This document shows positions 1 to 7,668 of a DNA stretch of 64,000 nucleotides, piece after piece. The notes beneath the pieces were generated by a model. It saw only the letters and a list, made by a program, of their open reading frames with translations, was not told the DNA's origin and did no database searches. The stretch's first letter is position 1. The number at the start of each line of letters is the position of its first letter. The position numbers were made by a program, and so were the translations under genes. Source of the DNA: Candidatus Sulfopaludibacter sp. (GTDB taxonomy: Bacteria > Acidobacteriota > Terriglobia > Bryobacterales > Bryobacteraceae); NCBI GenBank assembly GCA_031292755.1, contig JARLGM010000014.1:1-64000 (forward strand). The letters run 5' to 3'.

Positions 1-157
1 GCGTTTCCATATTGCGTACTCACTGTACACATTCTAGCAACGTCTGACGCCCACGGACACAACCGAAATCGTTCATGCCTGGCGCACGCGCAGAGGAATT
101 CTGCCGGGAGTAAGAGCACCGGGCGGTTCCCCTGCTCCTCGCCTACAATATCCATGT

Positions 158-856
158 ATGCGAATCCTGATTGCCTTGGCCCTGGTATACTCCGCTGCCG
201 CGCAGACGCCCTCGCCGGCCCGCGGATCCCTGAGCGACGTCGCCAATTTGCGGCGCTATGCGGCGGAGGATGCCAAACTCGCGCCTCCCGCGGCCGGTGA
301 AAAGCGCGTAGTCTTCCTGGGCGATTCCATTACCGATTTCTGGGGCCGCCGCTATGGGAAGTTCTTTCCGGGCAAGCCATATGTCAATCGCGGAATTAGC
401 GGCCAGGTGACCCCTCAATTGCTGCTGCGCTTCCGCCAGGATGTGATCGCGCTTGACCCTCGCGTGGTGGTAATCCTGGGCGGCACCAACGATATCGGCG
501 GCTCGCTCGGACCCATCGATCCCGAGGCCACGCGCAGCAATATCATGTCCATGGTGGATCTGGCGCGCGCGCACCACATCGCCGTCGTTCTCTCCTCGCT
601 GACTCCCGTCTGCGACTACATCGGCCCGCAGACCGGCAAGCGGCCCATGGAAAAGCTCAAAGCCATGAACGACTGGCTCAGGCAATATACCTCACAAAAC
701 GGAATTGTGTATCTGGATTACTGGACCGCCATGCTGGACGAGCACGGCATGTTACGCAAGGAACTCACCTGGGACGGACTGCATCCGAACGTTGCCGGAT
801 ACGAGGCAATGGGTCCGCTTGCGGAGAAGGCGATCGCCACCGCGCTGGGCAATTGA
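158..856 (+). CDS. SGNH/GDSL-family hydrolase, exported
   Basis: Predicted secreted esterase/lipase-type hydrolase of 232 aa. A hydrophobic N-terminus ending in AAAQ (about residue 16) looks like a signal peptide. The SGNH blocks are all present: GDSIT with nucleophile Ser57 (block I), Gly81 in the NRGISGQ stretch (block II), GGTND with Asn111 (block III), and DGLHPN with the Asp206/His209 pair (block V). The family includes carbohydrate esterases and lysophospholipases; the substrate cannot be read here. A TACAAT hexamer at 144-149 lies 8 nt before the ATG and there is no clear Shine-Dalgarno site, so the mRNA may be leaderless. The 3' end overlaps the convergent gene at 718-1266. Confidence 0.88.
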   Translation: MRILIALALVYSAAAQTPSPARGSLSDVANLRRYAAEDAKLAPPAAGEKRVVFLGDSITDFWGRRYGKFFPGKPYVNRGISGQVTPQLLLRFRQDVIALDPRVVVILGGTNDIGGSLGPIDPEATRSNIMSMVDLARAHHIAVVLSSLTPVCDYIGPQTGKRPMEKLKAMNDWLRQYTSQNGIVYLDYWTAMLDEHGMLRKELTWDGLHPNVAGYEAMGPLAEKAIATALGN

Positions 857-1266
857 TCCACCATGGCGTAGCTGACCGACGGCGCGCGCGATGCCGGAGC
901 GCTCTCTACCGGCAGCGTCAACGATTGCATGGCCACCCTGCCATCGTAACCTTCGGCCAGGATGGTGTAGTGCGTAGTATGTTCCGGCACAACCTGCAGG
1001 CAATGGCGGGCCGAGGGGTAAACACCCGGTAGCGGCGGAGAAATGCGTACCGATTTGGCGTTTTCGACGCCGTAGCAGAGTTCGGCCGATTCGCCCGTCA
1101 GTACCAAGCCGACGCTGGCGTAGAACCGCAGGATTCGCACCGGGCCCGGCGGAGTGCCCGCGGGACGCAGCCAGGCGCGTGTTTCCGGCCGGTCTACGGA
1201 GTTCAAGCCCCACATCGCCGCCAGCATCGCCACCGCACCAAGGAGCTTGGCCGAAAAGGACAACAT
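718..1266 (-). CDS. Hypothetical membrane-anchored protein
   Basis: I do not recognise a named family. The ATG at 1266 is chosen over an upstream in-frame TTG at 1308 because it begins directly with a hydrophobic segment (MLSFSAKLLGAVAMLAAMWG). About residues 35-120 look like a single beta-sandwich domain of the kind often found as Ig-like modules in acidobacterial surface proteins. The last 46 or so residues are encoded inside the 3' end of the convergent SGNH gene, an unusually long convergent overlap of 139 nt. The C-terminus there is Ser/Ala-rich, so the true end may lie earlier or a frameshift may have extended the frame. Coding potential of the middle part looks real; function unknown. 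Confidence 0.5.
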   Translation of the reverse strand: MLSFSAKLLGAVAMLAAMWGLNSVDRPETRAWLRPAGTPPGPVRILRFYASVGLVLTGESAELCYGVENAKSVRISPPLPGVYPSARHCLQVVPEHTTHYTILAEGYDGRVAMQSLTLPVESAPASRAPSVSYAMVDQLPSAVAIAFSASGPIASYPATFGCSPSQVSSLRNMPCSSSMAVQ

Positions 1267-1343
1267 CGCGCTGTCTAATAGACTCCATGGCACCGGCAAA
1301 GGTTTCAAGTCTGTGAACCGAACTTGTCGGTTTACACTGGGTT

Positions 1344-2135
1344 ATGGCAATCAGAATCGTCCAGGTCGATGCGTTTACCAGTCAGCCCTTTGCCGGGAAT
1401 CCAGCCGCCGTGTGCGTCCTCGCAGAACCCCGGCCCGACCAGTGGATGCGCGATGTGGCGCGCGAGATGAATCTTTCCGAAACGGCTTTCCTGACGCCCC
1501 AAAATGGCGGCTACCACCTGCGCTGGCTCACCCCAGCCGTGGAAGTGGATCTCTGCGGGCATGCCACCGTGGCCAGCGCACACGTGCTGTGGCAGGACGG
1601 CCACCTGCCGGAGGGACAGCAGGCCCGTTTCCACACCCGCAGCGGCCTGTTGACGGCGGACCGCCGGGGCGAATGGATCGAGCTGGATTTTCCGGCGAAA
1701 GTCGCCGTGCCGGCCCAGGCTCCGCCTGAAATGCTGCGCGCCCTGGGCGTGAACGACGCAAAGTATGTGGGGCGAAATGCCTTCGACTACCTGGTGGAAG
1801 TGGATTCCGAGGAGACTCTGCGGAGCCTGTCGCCCGATCACAGCACGCTCCGCAAAGAGCCGGTTCGCGGCGTCATTGTGACCGCACGCGGTACCGGCCA
1901 ATTCGATTTCGTTTCGCGCTTCTTCGCCCCCGGCTCGGGAATCGACGAAGACCCCGTGACCGGCTCCGCCCACACCGCGCTGGGACCATATTGGGCGGAG
2001 AAACTCCGCAAGACCGAGTTGACCGGGTTTCAAGCATCCGCGCGCGGAGGCGTGGTGCGCGTGCGAGTGGCAGGCGAACGCGTTAAACTCGGAGGCCAGG
2101 CCGTCACCGTAATGACCGGTGAGTTGCTGGCCTGA
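1344..2135 (+). CDS. PhzF-family isomerase/epimerase-like protein
   Basis: A 263-aa protein of the PhzF fold (two diaminopimelate-epimerase-like halves). Family hallmarks are visible: the N-terminal QVDAFTSQPFAGNPAAVC, the catalytic Glu46 in NLSETAFL, the CGHAT turn near residue 72, and the second-half DEDPVTGSAHTALGPYW motif. PhzF itself isomerises trans-2,3-dihydro-3-hydroxyanthranilate in phenazine biosynthesis, but most family members are stand-alone enzymes of unknown substrate, and no phenazine genes are nearby. A TACACT hexamer at 1333-1338 is close to the ATG, but only 5 nt away. Cytosolic by lack of a signal peptide. Confidence 0.9.
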   Translation: MAIRIVQVDAFTSQPFAGNPAAVCVLAEPRPDQWMRDVAREMNLSETAFLTPQNGGYHLRWLTPAVEVDLCGHATVASAHVLWQDGHLPEGQQARFHTRSGLLTADRRGEWIELDFPAKVAVPAQAPPEMLRALGVNDAKYVGRNAFDYLVEVDSEETLRSLSPDHSTLRKEPVRGVIVTARGTGQFDFVSRFFAPGSGIDEDPVTGSAHTALGPYWAEKLRKTELTGFQASARGGVVRVRVAGERVKLGGQAVTVMTGELLA

Positions 2136-2155
2136 CAAGCTGTAAGCTTTATCCT

Positions 2156-2290
2156 GTGAGCCATAAGCTGATTCCCCCGGACGAACCGCCGCCGTTCCTC
2201 GGCACATGGGTACGGGTCTACCAGGCCATCGTGGTCTATCTGGTGCTGCTCATTCTCGCCTTCTACGTGTTCACGCGGATCTATCAATGA
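2156..2290 (+). CDS. Small single-span membrane protein coupled to SSS symporter
   Basis: A 44-codon GTG-started ORF. After a short polar, proline-rich head it has one clear transmembrane segment (roughly residues 22-40, rich in Val, Leu, Ile and Tyr) and ends in TRIYQ. Its TGA (2288-2290) overlaps the ATG (2287-2289) of the symporter gene, the classic ATGA arrangement for translational coupling. Small accessory proteins directly upstream of sodium:solute symporters are known in other lineages (for example yjcH with actP), but this one is shorter and not obviously related to them. Real coding status is inferred from the TM segment and the exact overlap. Confidence 0.6.
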   Translation: MSHKLIPPDEPPPFLGTWVRVYQAIVVYLVLLILAFYVFTRIYQ

Positions 2291-3996
2291 GGACTCTGGA
2301 CTGGATTGTTCTGGTCGCGTCACTGGTTTCCATTGTGGCGTACGGGCTGTATCGCAGCCGGGGCAGCAACACCGTGGATCGCTACCTGCTGGCCGGGAGA
2401 TCCATGCCGTGGTATGCCATGGCGCTCTCCATCATGGCCACCCAGGCCAGCGCCATCACTTTCATCTCCACCACCGGCCAAAGCTATGTGGACGGCATGC
2501 GCTTCGTGCAGTTTTATTTCGGCCTGCCGCTGGCCATGGTGGTGATCTGCGCCACGGTGGTACCGATTTTCCACAACACCAAGGTCTACACCGCGTACGA
2601 ATACCTGGAGAGCCGCTTCGACGCCAAAACCCGCGCCTTGGCCAGCGTTATTTTTCTGGCCCAGCGCGGCCTTTCCGCCGGCCTTACGATCTACGCGCCG
2701 GCGCTGGTGCTCTCGGTCATCCTGGGATGGCCGGAGCGCTTGACTACTTCGCTGATGGGCGCGGTAGTCATCACCTACACAGTGCTCGGCGGCATCAAGG
2801 CGGTGACCTGGTCGGACGTGCAGCAGATGGGCGTCATCTTCGTCGGGCTGATCGCCGCGCTGGTGACCACTATCGTGCTGCTCCCGCATTCGGTGAGTTT
2901 CGGCGACGCGGTATTCCTGGCCGGCGCGGCGGGCCGCTTAAATGCCGTGACCACCCACTTCGACTGGAACGACCGCTTCAATATGTGGAGCGGGCTGATC
3001 GGGGGCACGTTCCTGTTCCTTTCCTATTTCGGCTGCGACCAGTCGCAGGTGCAGCGTTACCTCACCGGAAAATCGATTTCGCAAAGCCGCCTCAGCCTGC
3101 TGTTCAATGCGGTTGCCAAAATCCCCATGCAGTTCTTCATCCTGTTCATCGGGGCGATGGTGTTCGTGTTCTACATATTCGTGCAGCCGCCCATGCTGTT
3201 CCAGCACGCCGAACTGTCGCGCATCCACGGCAGCGACGCATACCCGCAGGTAGCTGCACAATACAATCAGGCATTTGACCGGCGGCGCGTGGCGGCGTTG
3301 AACCTGGTGCAGGCCCACCACGATGGCGACCCCGGGGCCGAAGCCCGCGCGCGCAGCGATTATCGCGGCGCGCAAGCGCAATTGGACGGAGCGCGCGCCC
3401 AGGCGTCGAAACTCGTCGAGCAGAACGGCGGCGAGAAGGGCTTCACCGATACCAACTACATCTTTCTCTCGTTCGTGACGCGCTTTCTGCCGGTGGGGCT
3501 GGTCGGGCTGGTGATCGCGGTGATCTTCGCCGCTACCATGTCCGCCAGTTCCGGGGAGATCAACTCGCTCGCCACCGTGACTATCGTAGACATCTATAAG
3601 CGCCACTTCCGGCCGGGACAAAGCGACCATCATTATGTGAGCGCATCGCGCTGGGCCACGATGTTCTGGGGTGTCTACGCGGTGATGTTCGCCGGGTGGG
3701 CCGGGCGCCTGGGCGCGCTGATCGTGGCCGTGAACAAGGTGGGGTCGCTGTTCTACGGATCGCTGCTGGGATGCTTCGTGCTGGCCTTTGCTTTTCGCCG
3801 CGTGCGCGGAACGGCGGCATTCCTGGGCATGATCGCGGGCGAATCGGCGATCCTCGCCACTTCCTGGTTTACCGACGTCTCCTGGCTCTGGTACAACGTG
3901 ATCGGCTGCGCGGCGGTGGTGGCGGTGGCCCTGACGGTCACTTACCTCACGCCCGGCGCCGCTTCCGCCACACCAGGTACCCAGCCAGCGCAATAA
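2287..3996 (+). CDS. Sodium:solute symporter (SSS family)
   Basis: A 569-aa polytopic inner-membrane transporter of the SSS/SLC5 family. The start MRTLDWIVLV is chosen because it forms the ATGA overlap with the small ORF upstream and begins the first TM helix; an in-frame ATG further up would swallow that ORF. Diagnostic stretches are DRYLLAGRSMPWYAMALSIM, the TQASAITFISTTGQ loop and the VLGGIKAVTWSDVQQMG segment, all typical of SSS sodium-site helices. Between about residues 300 and 395 there is a long hydrophilic, Ala/Arg/Gln-rich insertion before the helix starting FLSFVTRFLPVG. Substrate is not predictable; sugar, sialate-like or amino-acid uptake are all possible. The 3' end overlaps the convergent DedA gene by 50 nt. 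Confidence 0.9.
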   Translation: MRTLDWIVLVASLVSIVAYGLYRSRGSNTVDRYLLAGRSMPWYAMALSIMATQASAITFISTTGQSYVDGMRFVQFYFGLPLAMVVICATVVPIFHNTKVYTAYEYLESRFDAKTRALASVIFLAQRGLSAGLTIYAPALVLSVILGWPERLTTSLMGAVVITYTVLGGIKAVTWSDVQQMGVIFVGLIAALVTTIVLLPHSVSFGDAVFLAGAAGRLNAVTTHFDWNDRFNMWSGLIGGTFLFLSYFGCDQSQVQRYLTGKSISQSRLSLLFNAVAKIPMQFFILFIGAMVFVFYIFVQPPMLFQHAELSRIHGSDAYPQVAAQYNQAFDRRRVAALNLVQAHHDGDPGAEARARSDYRGAQAQLDGARAQASKLVEQNGGEKGFTDTNYIFLSFVTRFLPVGLVGLVIAVIFAATMSASSGEINSLATVTIVDIYKRHFRPGQSDHHYVSASRWATMFWGVYAVMFAGWAGRLGALIVAVNKVGSLFYGSLLGCFVLAFAFRRVRGTAAFLGMIAGESAILATSWFTDVSWLWYNVIGCAAVVAVALTVTYLTPGAASATPGTQPAQ

Positions 3997-4537
3997 CGCC
4001 GGCCACGGTGATCCAGACCAGATAGTGGTGAATGTTCTTTTCTACGGTTTCCCACCGTTCGCCCAGGAAATATCCCAGCGACAGAAACGTGCCCACCCAG
4101 AGCAGCCCTCCGCTGTAGGCGAAGAGCGCGAACTGGGGGTATTCCACTTCGCTCATGCCGGCTGCATAGGCCGTGAAATGGCGGATGCCCGGAATGAAGT
4201 AGCCGAAGGTCAGCCCCCAGTGTCCCACCCGTGCGAACCAGGCGTGCGCTCTGGTGATGTGATCCTCGGTGATGCGCACGTACCTTCCGTAGCGGTGAAT
4301 CAGCGCCAGACCGAAACTACGCCCCAGGAAGTAGCTGAGGGTGATGCCGCAGGCGCTGCCGGCGAACGCCGTCCCGAATGCCGCCACAGGCTCCAGGCGG
4401 CCCCGATACATCAGAAATCCGCAGAAGGTCAGCAGCGTCTCATCGGGAACCGGCAGCCCCACGATGCCGAACATCAGCAGCGCGAAAATCGCGAAGTAGC
4501 CATATTGCGTGATCCAGCCGAGAACCTGCTGTTCCAT
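3947..4537 (-). CDS. DedA-family membrane protein
   Basis: A 196-aa DedA/VTT-domain inner-membrane protein. The N-terminal GIVGLPVPDETLL signature (the family's conserved acidic re-entrant loop), the FAGSACGITLSYFLGR stretch and the GYFIPGIRH motif with the conserved arginine are present, with several TM helices and a basic RKRRRA tail. DedA proteins are linked to lipid flipping (undecaprenyl-phosphate or phospholipid scrambling) and membrane homeostasis. The gene lies head-to-head in the convergent sense with the symporter and just downstream of glgC on the same strand (24-nt gap), so it may be cotranscribed with glgC. Confidence 0.9.
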   Translation of the reverse strand: MEQQVLGWITQYGYFAIFALLMFGIVGLPVPDETLLTFCGFLMYRGRLEPVAAFGTAFAGSACGITLSYFLGRSFGLALIHRYGRYVRITEDHITRAHAWFARVGHWGLTFGYFIPGIRHFTAYAAGMSEVEYPQFALFAYSGGLLWVGTFLSLGYFLGERWETVEKNIHHYLVWITVAGVIALAGYLVWRKRRRA

Positions 4538-4561
4538 GGGGTGCGACGCTCGCCGTGTGCG

Positions 4562-5815
4562 TCAGACCACGACTTCGGTGACACCCACCGGCGTCCGCGG
4601 CCCGCCGACCACTACGATGCCCGTCTCGGTGACGTGATGATGCAGGCGATCGCGCTCCAGTTCGTAGCCAATCACGGCATCCTCCGGAATGCGCACATTC
4701 TTGTCCAGAATCACGCGCTTCAATTTCGCGCGGCGGCCGATGTCGCAATTATCCAGAATCACGCAGTCATCCACCAGTGCGCCGGCGTGGACCTTCACTC
4801 CACGCCCCAATACGCTGTTGCGGACCGTGCCTCCGGAGAGGATGCAGCCGCCGGAGACGATACTGTCGATGGCCTGGCCGCGGCGATTTTCGTCGTCGAA
4901 CGTGAACTTGGCGGGCGGATCCGGGTAACTGGCGCTACGCAGGGGCCATTCGCGGTTGTACAGGTTGAGGGCCGGTTTGACGGCGCGCAGATCCATGTTG
5001 GCTTCGTAGTACGCGTCGGTGGTCCCCACGTCGCGCCAGTAGGGAGCGGCGTCGGCTGGCTCGCCGGGAATGCGGTTGGTCTGAAAATCGTACGCGTAGA
5101 TTTCCGATTTACCCGCCAGTTTCGGCAGAATATCGCGGCCGAAATCGTGATTGCTGCTTTCGTCGGCGGCATCGTCATGCAGCAATCGGAGTAGCGTGCG
5201 GGTGGAGAAAACGTAATTTCCCATGGAGGCGTAAACCCGATGGTCGTCGCCGGGCATGGTGGGCGCGTCCGGGTTCTTTTCGTGGAAGGCCAGAATGTGG
5301 CCGTCTTCGGAAGTTTCGATCACGCCGAATTCGGCGGCATGTTTCCGGTCCACCGGAATGGCGGCCACGGTCACCTCGGCGCTCTTCTGCACGTGGTATT
5401 CGATCATATTCATGATGTTCATGCGGTAAATATGATCGCCCCCGAAAATCGCCACAACGTGCGGGTCTGACTGTTCCACCAGATTGATGTTCTGGTAAAT
5501 CGCATCGGCGGTGCCCTGGTACCAGGTCTCGCCGGCGCTCCGCATCTGGGCCGGAACCGGAATCACGAACTGCGACTTGAGCAGGCTGCCGAACTGCCAC
5601 CCCTCGGCGAGGTGCTGCAACAGCGACTGGCTGCGGAACTGTGTCAGCACATACAACGAGTAGATCCCCGAGTTGATGAAATTGCTCAAGACGAAATCGA
5701 TAATGCGATACTTGCCGCCGAACGGAACGGCCGGTTTGGCCCGCTCCTTGGTAAGCGGATAAAGCCGGGTTCCCTTACCACCCGCCAGCACAATGCCCAA
5801 TACCCGTATTCGCAT
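4562..5815 (-). CDS. glgC: Glucose-1-phosphate adenylyltransferase
   Basis: ADP-glucose pyrophosphorylase, the committed step of bacterial glycogen synthesis (glucose-1-P + ATP to ADP-glucose + PPi), cytosolic homotetramer. The 417-aa length is standard. The N-terminal nucleotidyltransferase signature GGKGTRLYPLTKERAKPAVP follows VLGIVLA; GGDHIYRMN holds the catalytic Asp, and the WRDVGTTDAYYEANMDL motif is the sugar-phosphate region. The C-terminal 120 residues show the left-handed beta-helix hexapeptide pattern. Other glg genes are not in the window. It diverges from motAB, with a 143-nt intergenic region. Confidence 0.96.
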   Translation of the reverse strand: MRIRVLGIVLAGGKGTRLYPLTKERAKPAVPFGGKYRIIDFVLSNFINSGIYSLYVLTQFRSQSLLQHLAEGWQFGSLLKSQFVIPVPAQMRSAGETWYQGTADAIYQNINLVEQSDPHVVAIFGGDHIYRMNIMNMIEYHVQKSAEVTVAAIPVDRKHAAEFGVIETSEDGHILAFHEKNPDAPTMPGDDHRVYASMGNYVFSTRTLLRLLHDDAADESSNHDFGRDILPKLAGKSEIYAYDFQTNRIPGEPADAAPYWRDVGTTDAYYEANMDLRAVKPALNLYNREWPLRSASYPDPPAKFTFDDENRRGQAIDSIVSGGCILSGGTVRNSVLGRGVKVHAGALVDDCVILDNCDIGRRAKLKRVILDKNVRIPEDAVIGYELERDRLHHHVTETGIVVVGGPRTPVGVTEVVV

Positions 5816-5903
5816 AGGTTTCGACCAAGCCCTATTGTTCCAGCACTATCCCGGAATTGGCAAGGGCAAATTGCGGCTGGCGAACTGTTCCGGCGGAGGC
5901 CCC

Positions 5904-5931
5904 TAAAGTAGCCGTCCCGCCAGACCGATAA
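5904..5931 (+). promoter_or_regulatory. Sigma-28 (FliA)-like promoter for motAB
   Basis: TAAA at 5904-5907 and ACCGATAA at 5924-5931 match the flagellar sigma-28 consensus TAAA-N15-GCCGATAA, with 7 of 8 bases in the -10 element and a 16-nt instead of 15-nt spacer. It lies 27 nt upstream of the motA start, in the right orientation. No better sigma-70 site is visible in this gap. Confidence 0.6.
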
Positions 5932-5958
5932 GTAAGGGGAGCACAACGTAGCTGAAAA

Positions 5959-6834
5959 ATGATCTCCATTATTGGAATTGTTATCGTTCTTGGAGCCATC
6001 GCCGGTGGCTACCTGATGGAACATGGAAAGCTCCAGGTCCTGTTTCAACCGGCGGAGCTGGTCATCATCTTTGGTGCTGCCGTGGGGACGGTGGTGGTTG
6101 CCAACCCGCTGCCGACGCTGATTCGGATCGGAAAAGGTCTGGCCGGTATCCTTGCAGGCAGCCCCTATACCAAGGCCTTTTACGCGGACAACCTCAAGAT
6201 GATGTATGAATTGTTCAACTATGTGAGGAAGGCGGGTACCGCGAAATTAGAGGAGGACGTAGATAATCCCGAAAAGAGTCCGGTGTTCTCGAAGTATCCG
6301 AAATTTCTGAAGTCGCATCACGCCCTGCATTTTTTATGTGACACGCTGCGTATGGCGGTGTCCGGAGGCGTGGAACCTATGGACATCGACAATATGATGG
6401 AGGTGGATCTGGAGGTCCATCACCGGGAAGCAGCGGAGCCGATCGCCGCCCTGTCGACCATGGCGGACGCCCTACCTGGGTTGGGAATTGTGGCGGCAGT
6501 GCTGGGAGTTGTGATCACGATGGGAGCACTCGGTGGCCCCAAAGAGGAAATCGGGCACCGGGTGGCGGCGGCCCTGGTGGGAACGTTTCTCGGCATCTTG
6601 TTGTGTTACGGAATCTTCAGCCCGCTGGCCGCGGCCATGGGAAAGCAGAACGACGCCGAGGCCAACTACTTTGGGTTCCTTCGGATGTCGGCGCTGGCTT
6701 TTATTAAAGGGCTGAGCCCCATGATGGCGGTGGAACTGGCGCGCCGGTCCATACCGACCACCGTGCGGCCCACCTTCCAGGAGATGGAAGCGGCATGCCG
6801 CGGCAGCGCTAAAGTGGCGAGTCAGGCGGCATAG
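5959..6834 (+). CDS. motA: Flagellar motor stator protein MotA
   Basis: A 291-aa integral membrane stator subunit that, with MotB, forms the ion channel driving flagellar rotation. The start MISIIGIVIVLGAIAGGYLMEHG matches the first TM helix of the family. A cytoplasmic loop (about residues 70-150) with charged residues contacts the rotor. TM3-4 are marked by ADALPGLGIVAAVLGVVITMG and the GTFLGILLCYG helix with the conserved proline region. motB follows after 2 nt. The gene is preceded by a sigma-28-like promoter but has only a weak Shine-Dalgarno site. No other flagellar structural genes occur in the window, so the stator pair is separated from the main flagellar cluster. Confidence 0.95.
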   Translation: MISIIGIVIVLGAIAGGYLMEHGKLQVLFQPAELVIIFGAAVGTVVVANPLPTLIRIGKGLAGILAGSPYTKAFYADNLKMMYELFNYVRKAGTAKLEEDVDNPEKSPVFSKYPKFLKSHHALHFLCDTLRMAVSGGVEPMDIDNMMEVDLEVHHREAAEPIAALSTMADALPGLGIVAAVLGVVITMGALGGPKEEIGHRVAAALVGTFLGILLCYGIFSPLAAAMGKQNDAEANYFGFLRMSALAFIKGLSPMMAVELARRSIPTTVRPTFQEMEAACRGSAKVASQAA

Positions 6835-6836
6835 GT

Positions 6837-7661
6837 ATGGCGGAAGAACCGGAATCTCCAAAACCGGCCTTAACCGAGGCCCCGAAGATCATCATCATCA
6901 AGCGGAAGAAGGCCGGCCATGCCGGGCACCATGGCGGCGCCTGGAAGGTTGCCTACGCGGATTTTGTCACCGCCATGATGGCGCTCTTTATCGTCCTTTG
7001 GCTGATGAGTGCGGATAAGGAAGTGCAGCAGGCTGTCAGCGCTTACTTCAACAACCCGTCAGGCCCGGGAAAGCAGACCGGGACGGCGGCGGCAGGGTTG
7101 GGCAACGCCATGGACCTGCCTAAGGACGACATGAAGAAACTGGCGGAGAAAATCCAGCAGGCTCTCATGACCATCCCGAATTTCCGCGTCCTGAAAGACC
7201 ATGTGGAGATCACCATTACCTCGGACGGTCTGCGTATCGAACTTCTGGAGACGGACGCCGGCATGTTCTTTGAGTCGGGCCGCGCCATCCCGACCGAGGG
7301 AGGTGCGGAATTGCTGAAGCGGCTGGCGTCGGAATTAGGCAAACTCCCCAATGCTGTCCTGATCGAAGGCCACACCGATTCCAAGCCCTTCTCCGCCGAC
7401 GGTTTGTATTCGAACTGGGAGCTATCGACGGATCGCGCCAACTCCGCGCGCAAGATGATGGAGGCAAGCGGCCTTCGGCCCGCACAGGTGGGGCAGGTGC
7501 GAGGTTTCGCCGACCGCCAACTGCGCCATCCCGATACTCCGGAAGCATCTTCTAACCGGCGAATTTCGGTGATCGTTCAGTACCTGCCTCCGCCCCCGGG
7601 AGCGGAAAAGCCGGCCGAAGAGAAACCCGGCGAGGAGAAAAAGGCAGAGCCGAAGAAATAA
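6837..7661 (+). CDS. motB: Flagellar motor stator protein MotB
   Basis: A 274-aa partner of MotA that anchors the stator to peptidoglycan. Layout: a basic cytoplasmic N-terminus (IIIIKRKKAGHAGHHGG), one TM helix with the proton-carrying Asp42 in the YADFVTAMMALFIVLWLM segment, a linker, and an OmpA-like peptidoglycan-binding domain (about 125-255) with the EGHTDSKP and STDRANSARKMM motifs. It ends in a Glu/Lys/Pro-rich tail. The gene is translationally close-coupled to motA and convergent with argS (7-nt gap, so no room for an independent terminator between them). Confidence 0.95.
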   Translation: MAEEPESPKPALTEAPKIIIIKRKKAGHAGHHGGAWKVAYADFVTAMMALFIVLWLMSADKEVQQAVSAYFNNPSGPGKQTGTAAAGLGNAMDLPKDDMKKLAEKIQQALMTIPNFRVLKDHVEITITSDGLRIELLETDAGMFFESGRAIPTEGGAELLKRLASELGKLPNAVLIEGHTDSKPFSADGLYSNWELSTDRANSARKMMEASGLRPAQVGQVRGFADRQLRHPDTPEASSNRRISVIVQYLPPPPGAEKPAEEKPGEEKKAEPKK

Positions 7662-7668
7662 ATCCACA

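Noticed and set aside
4025-5194. Long + strand ORF opposite glgC and dedA.
   Set aside because: GC-rich antisense shadow: its sequence has no domain pattern, while glgC on the other strand has full catalytic motifs.
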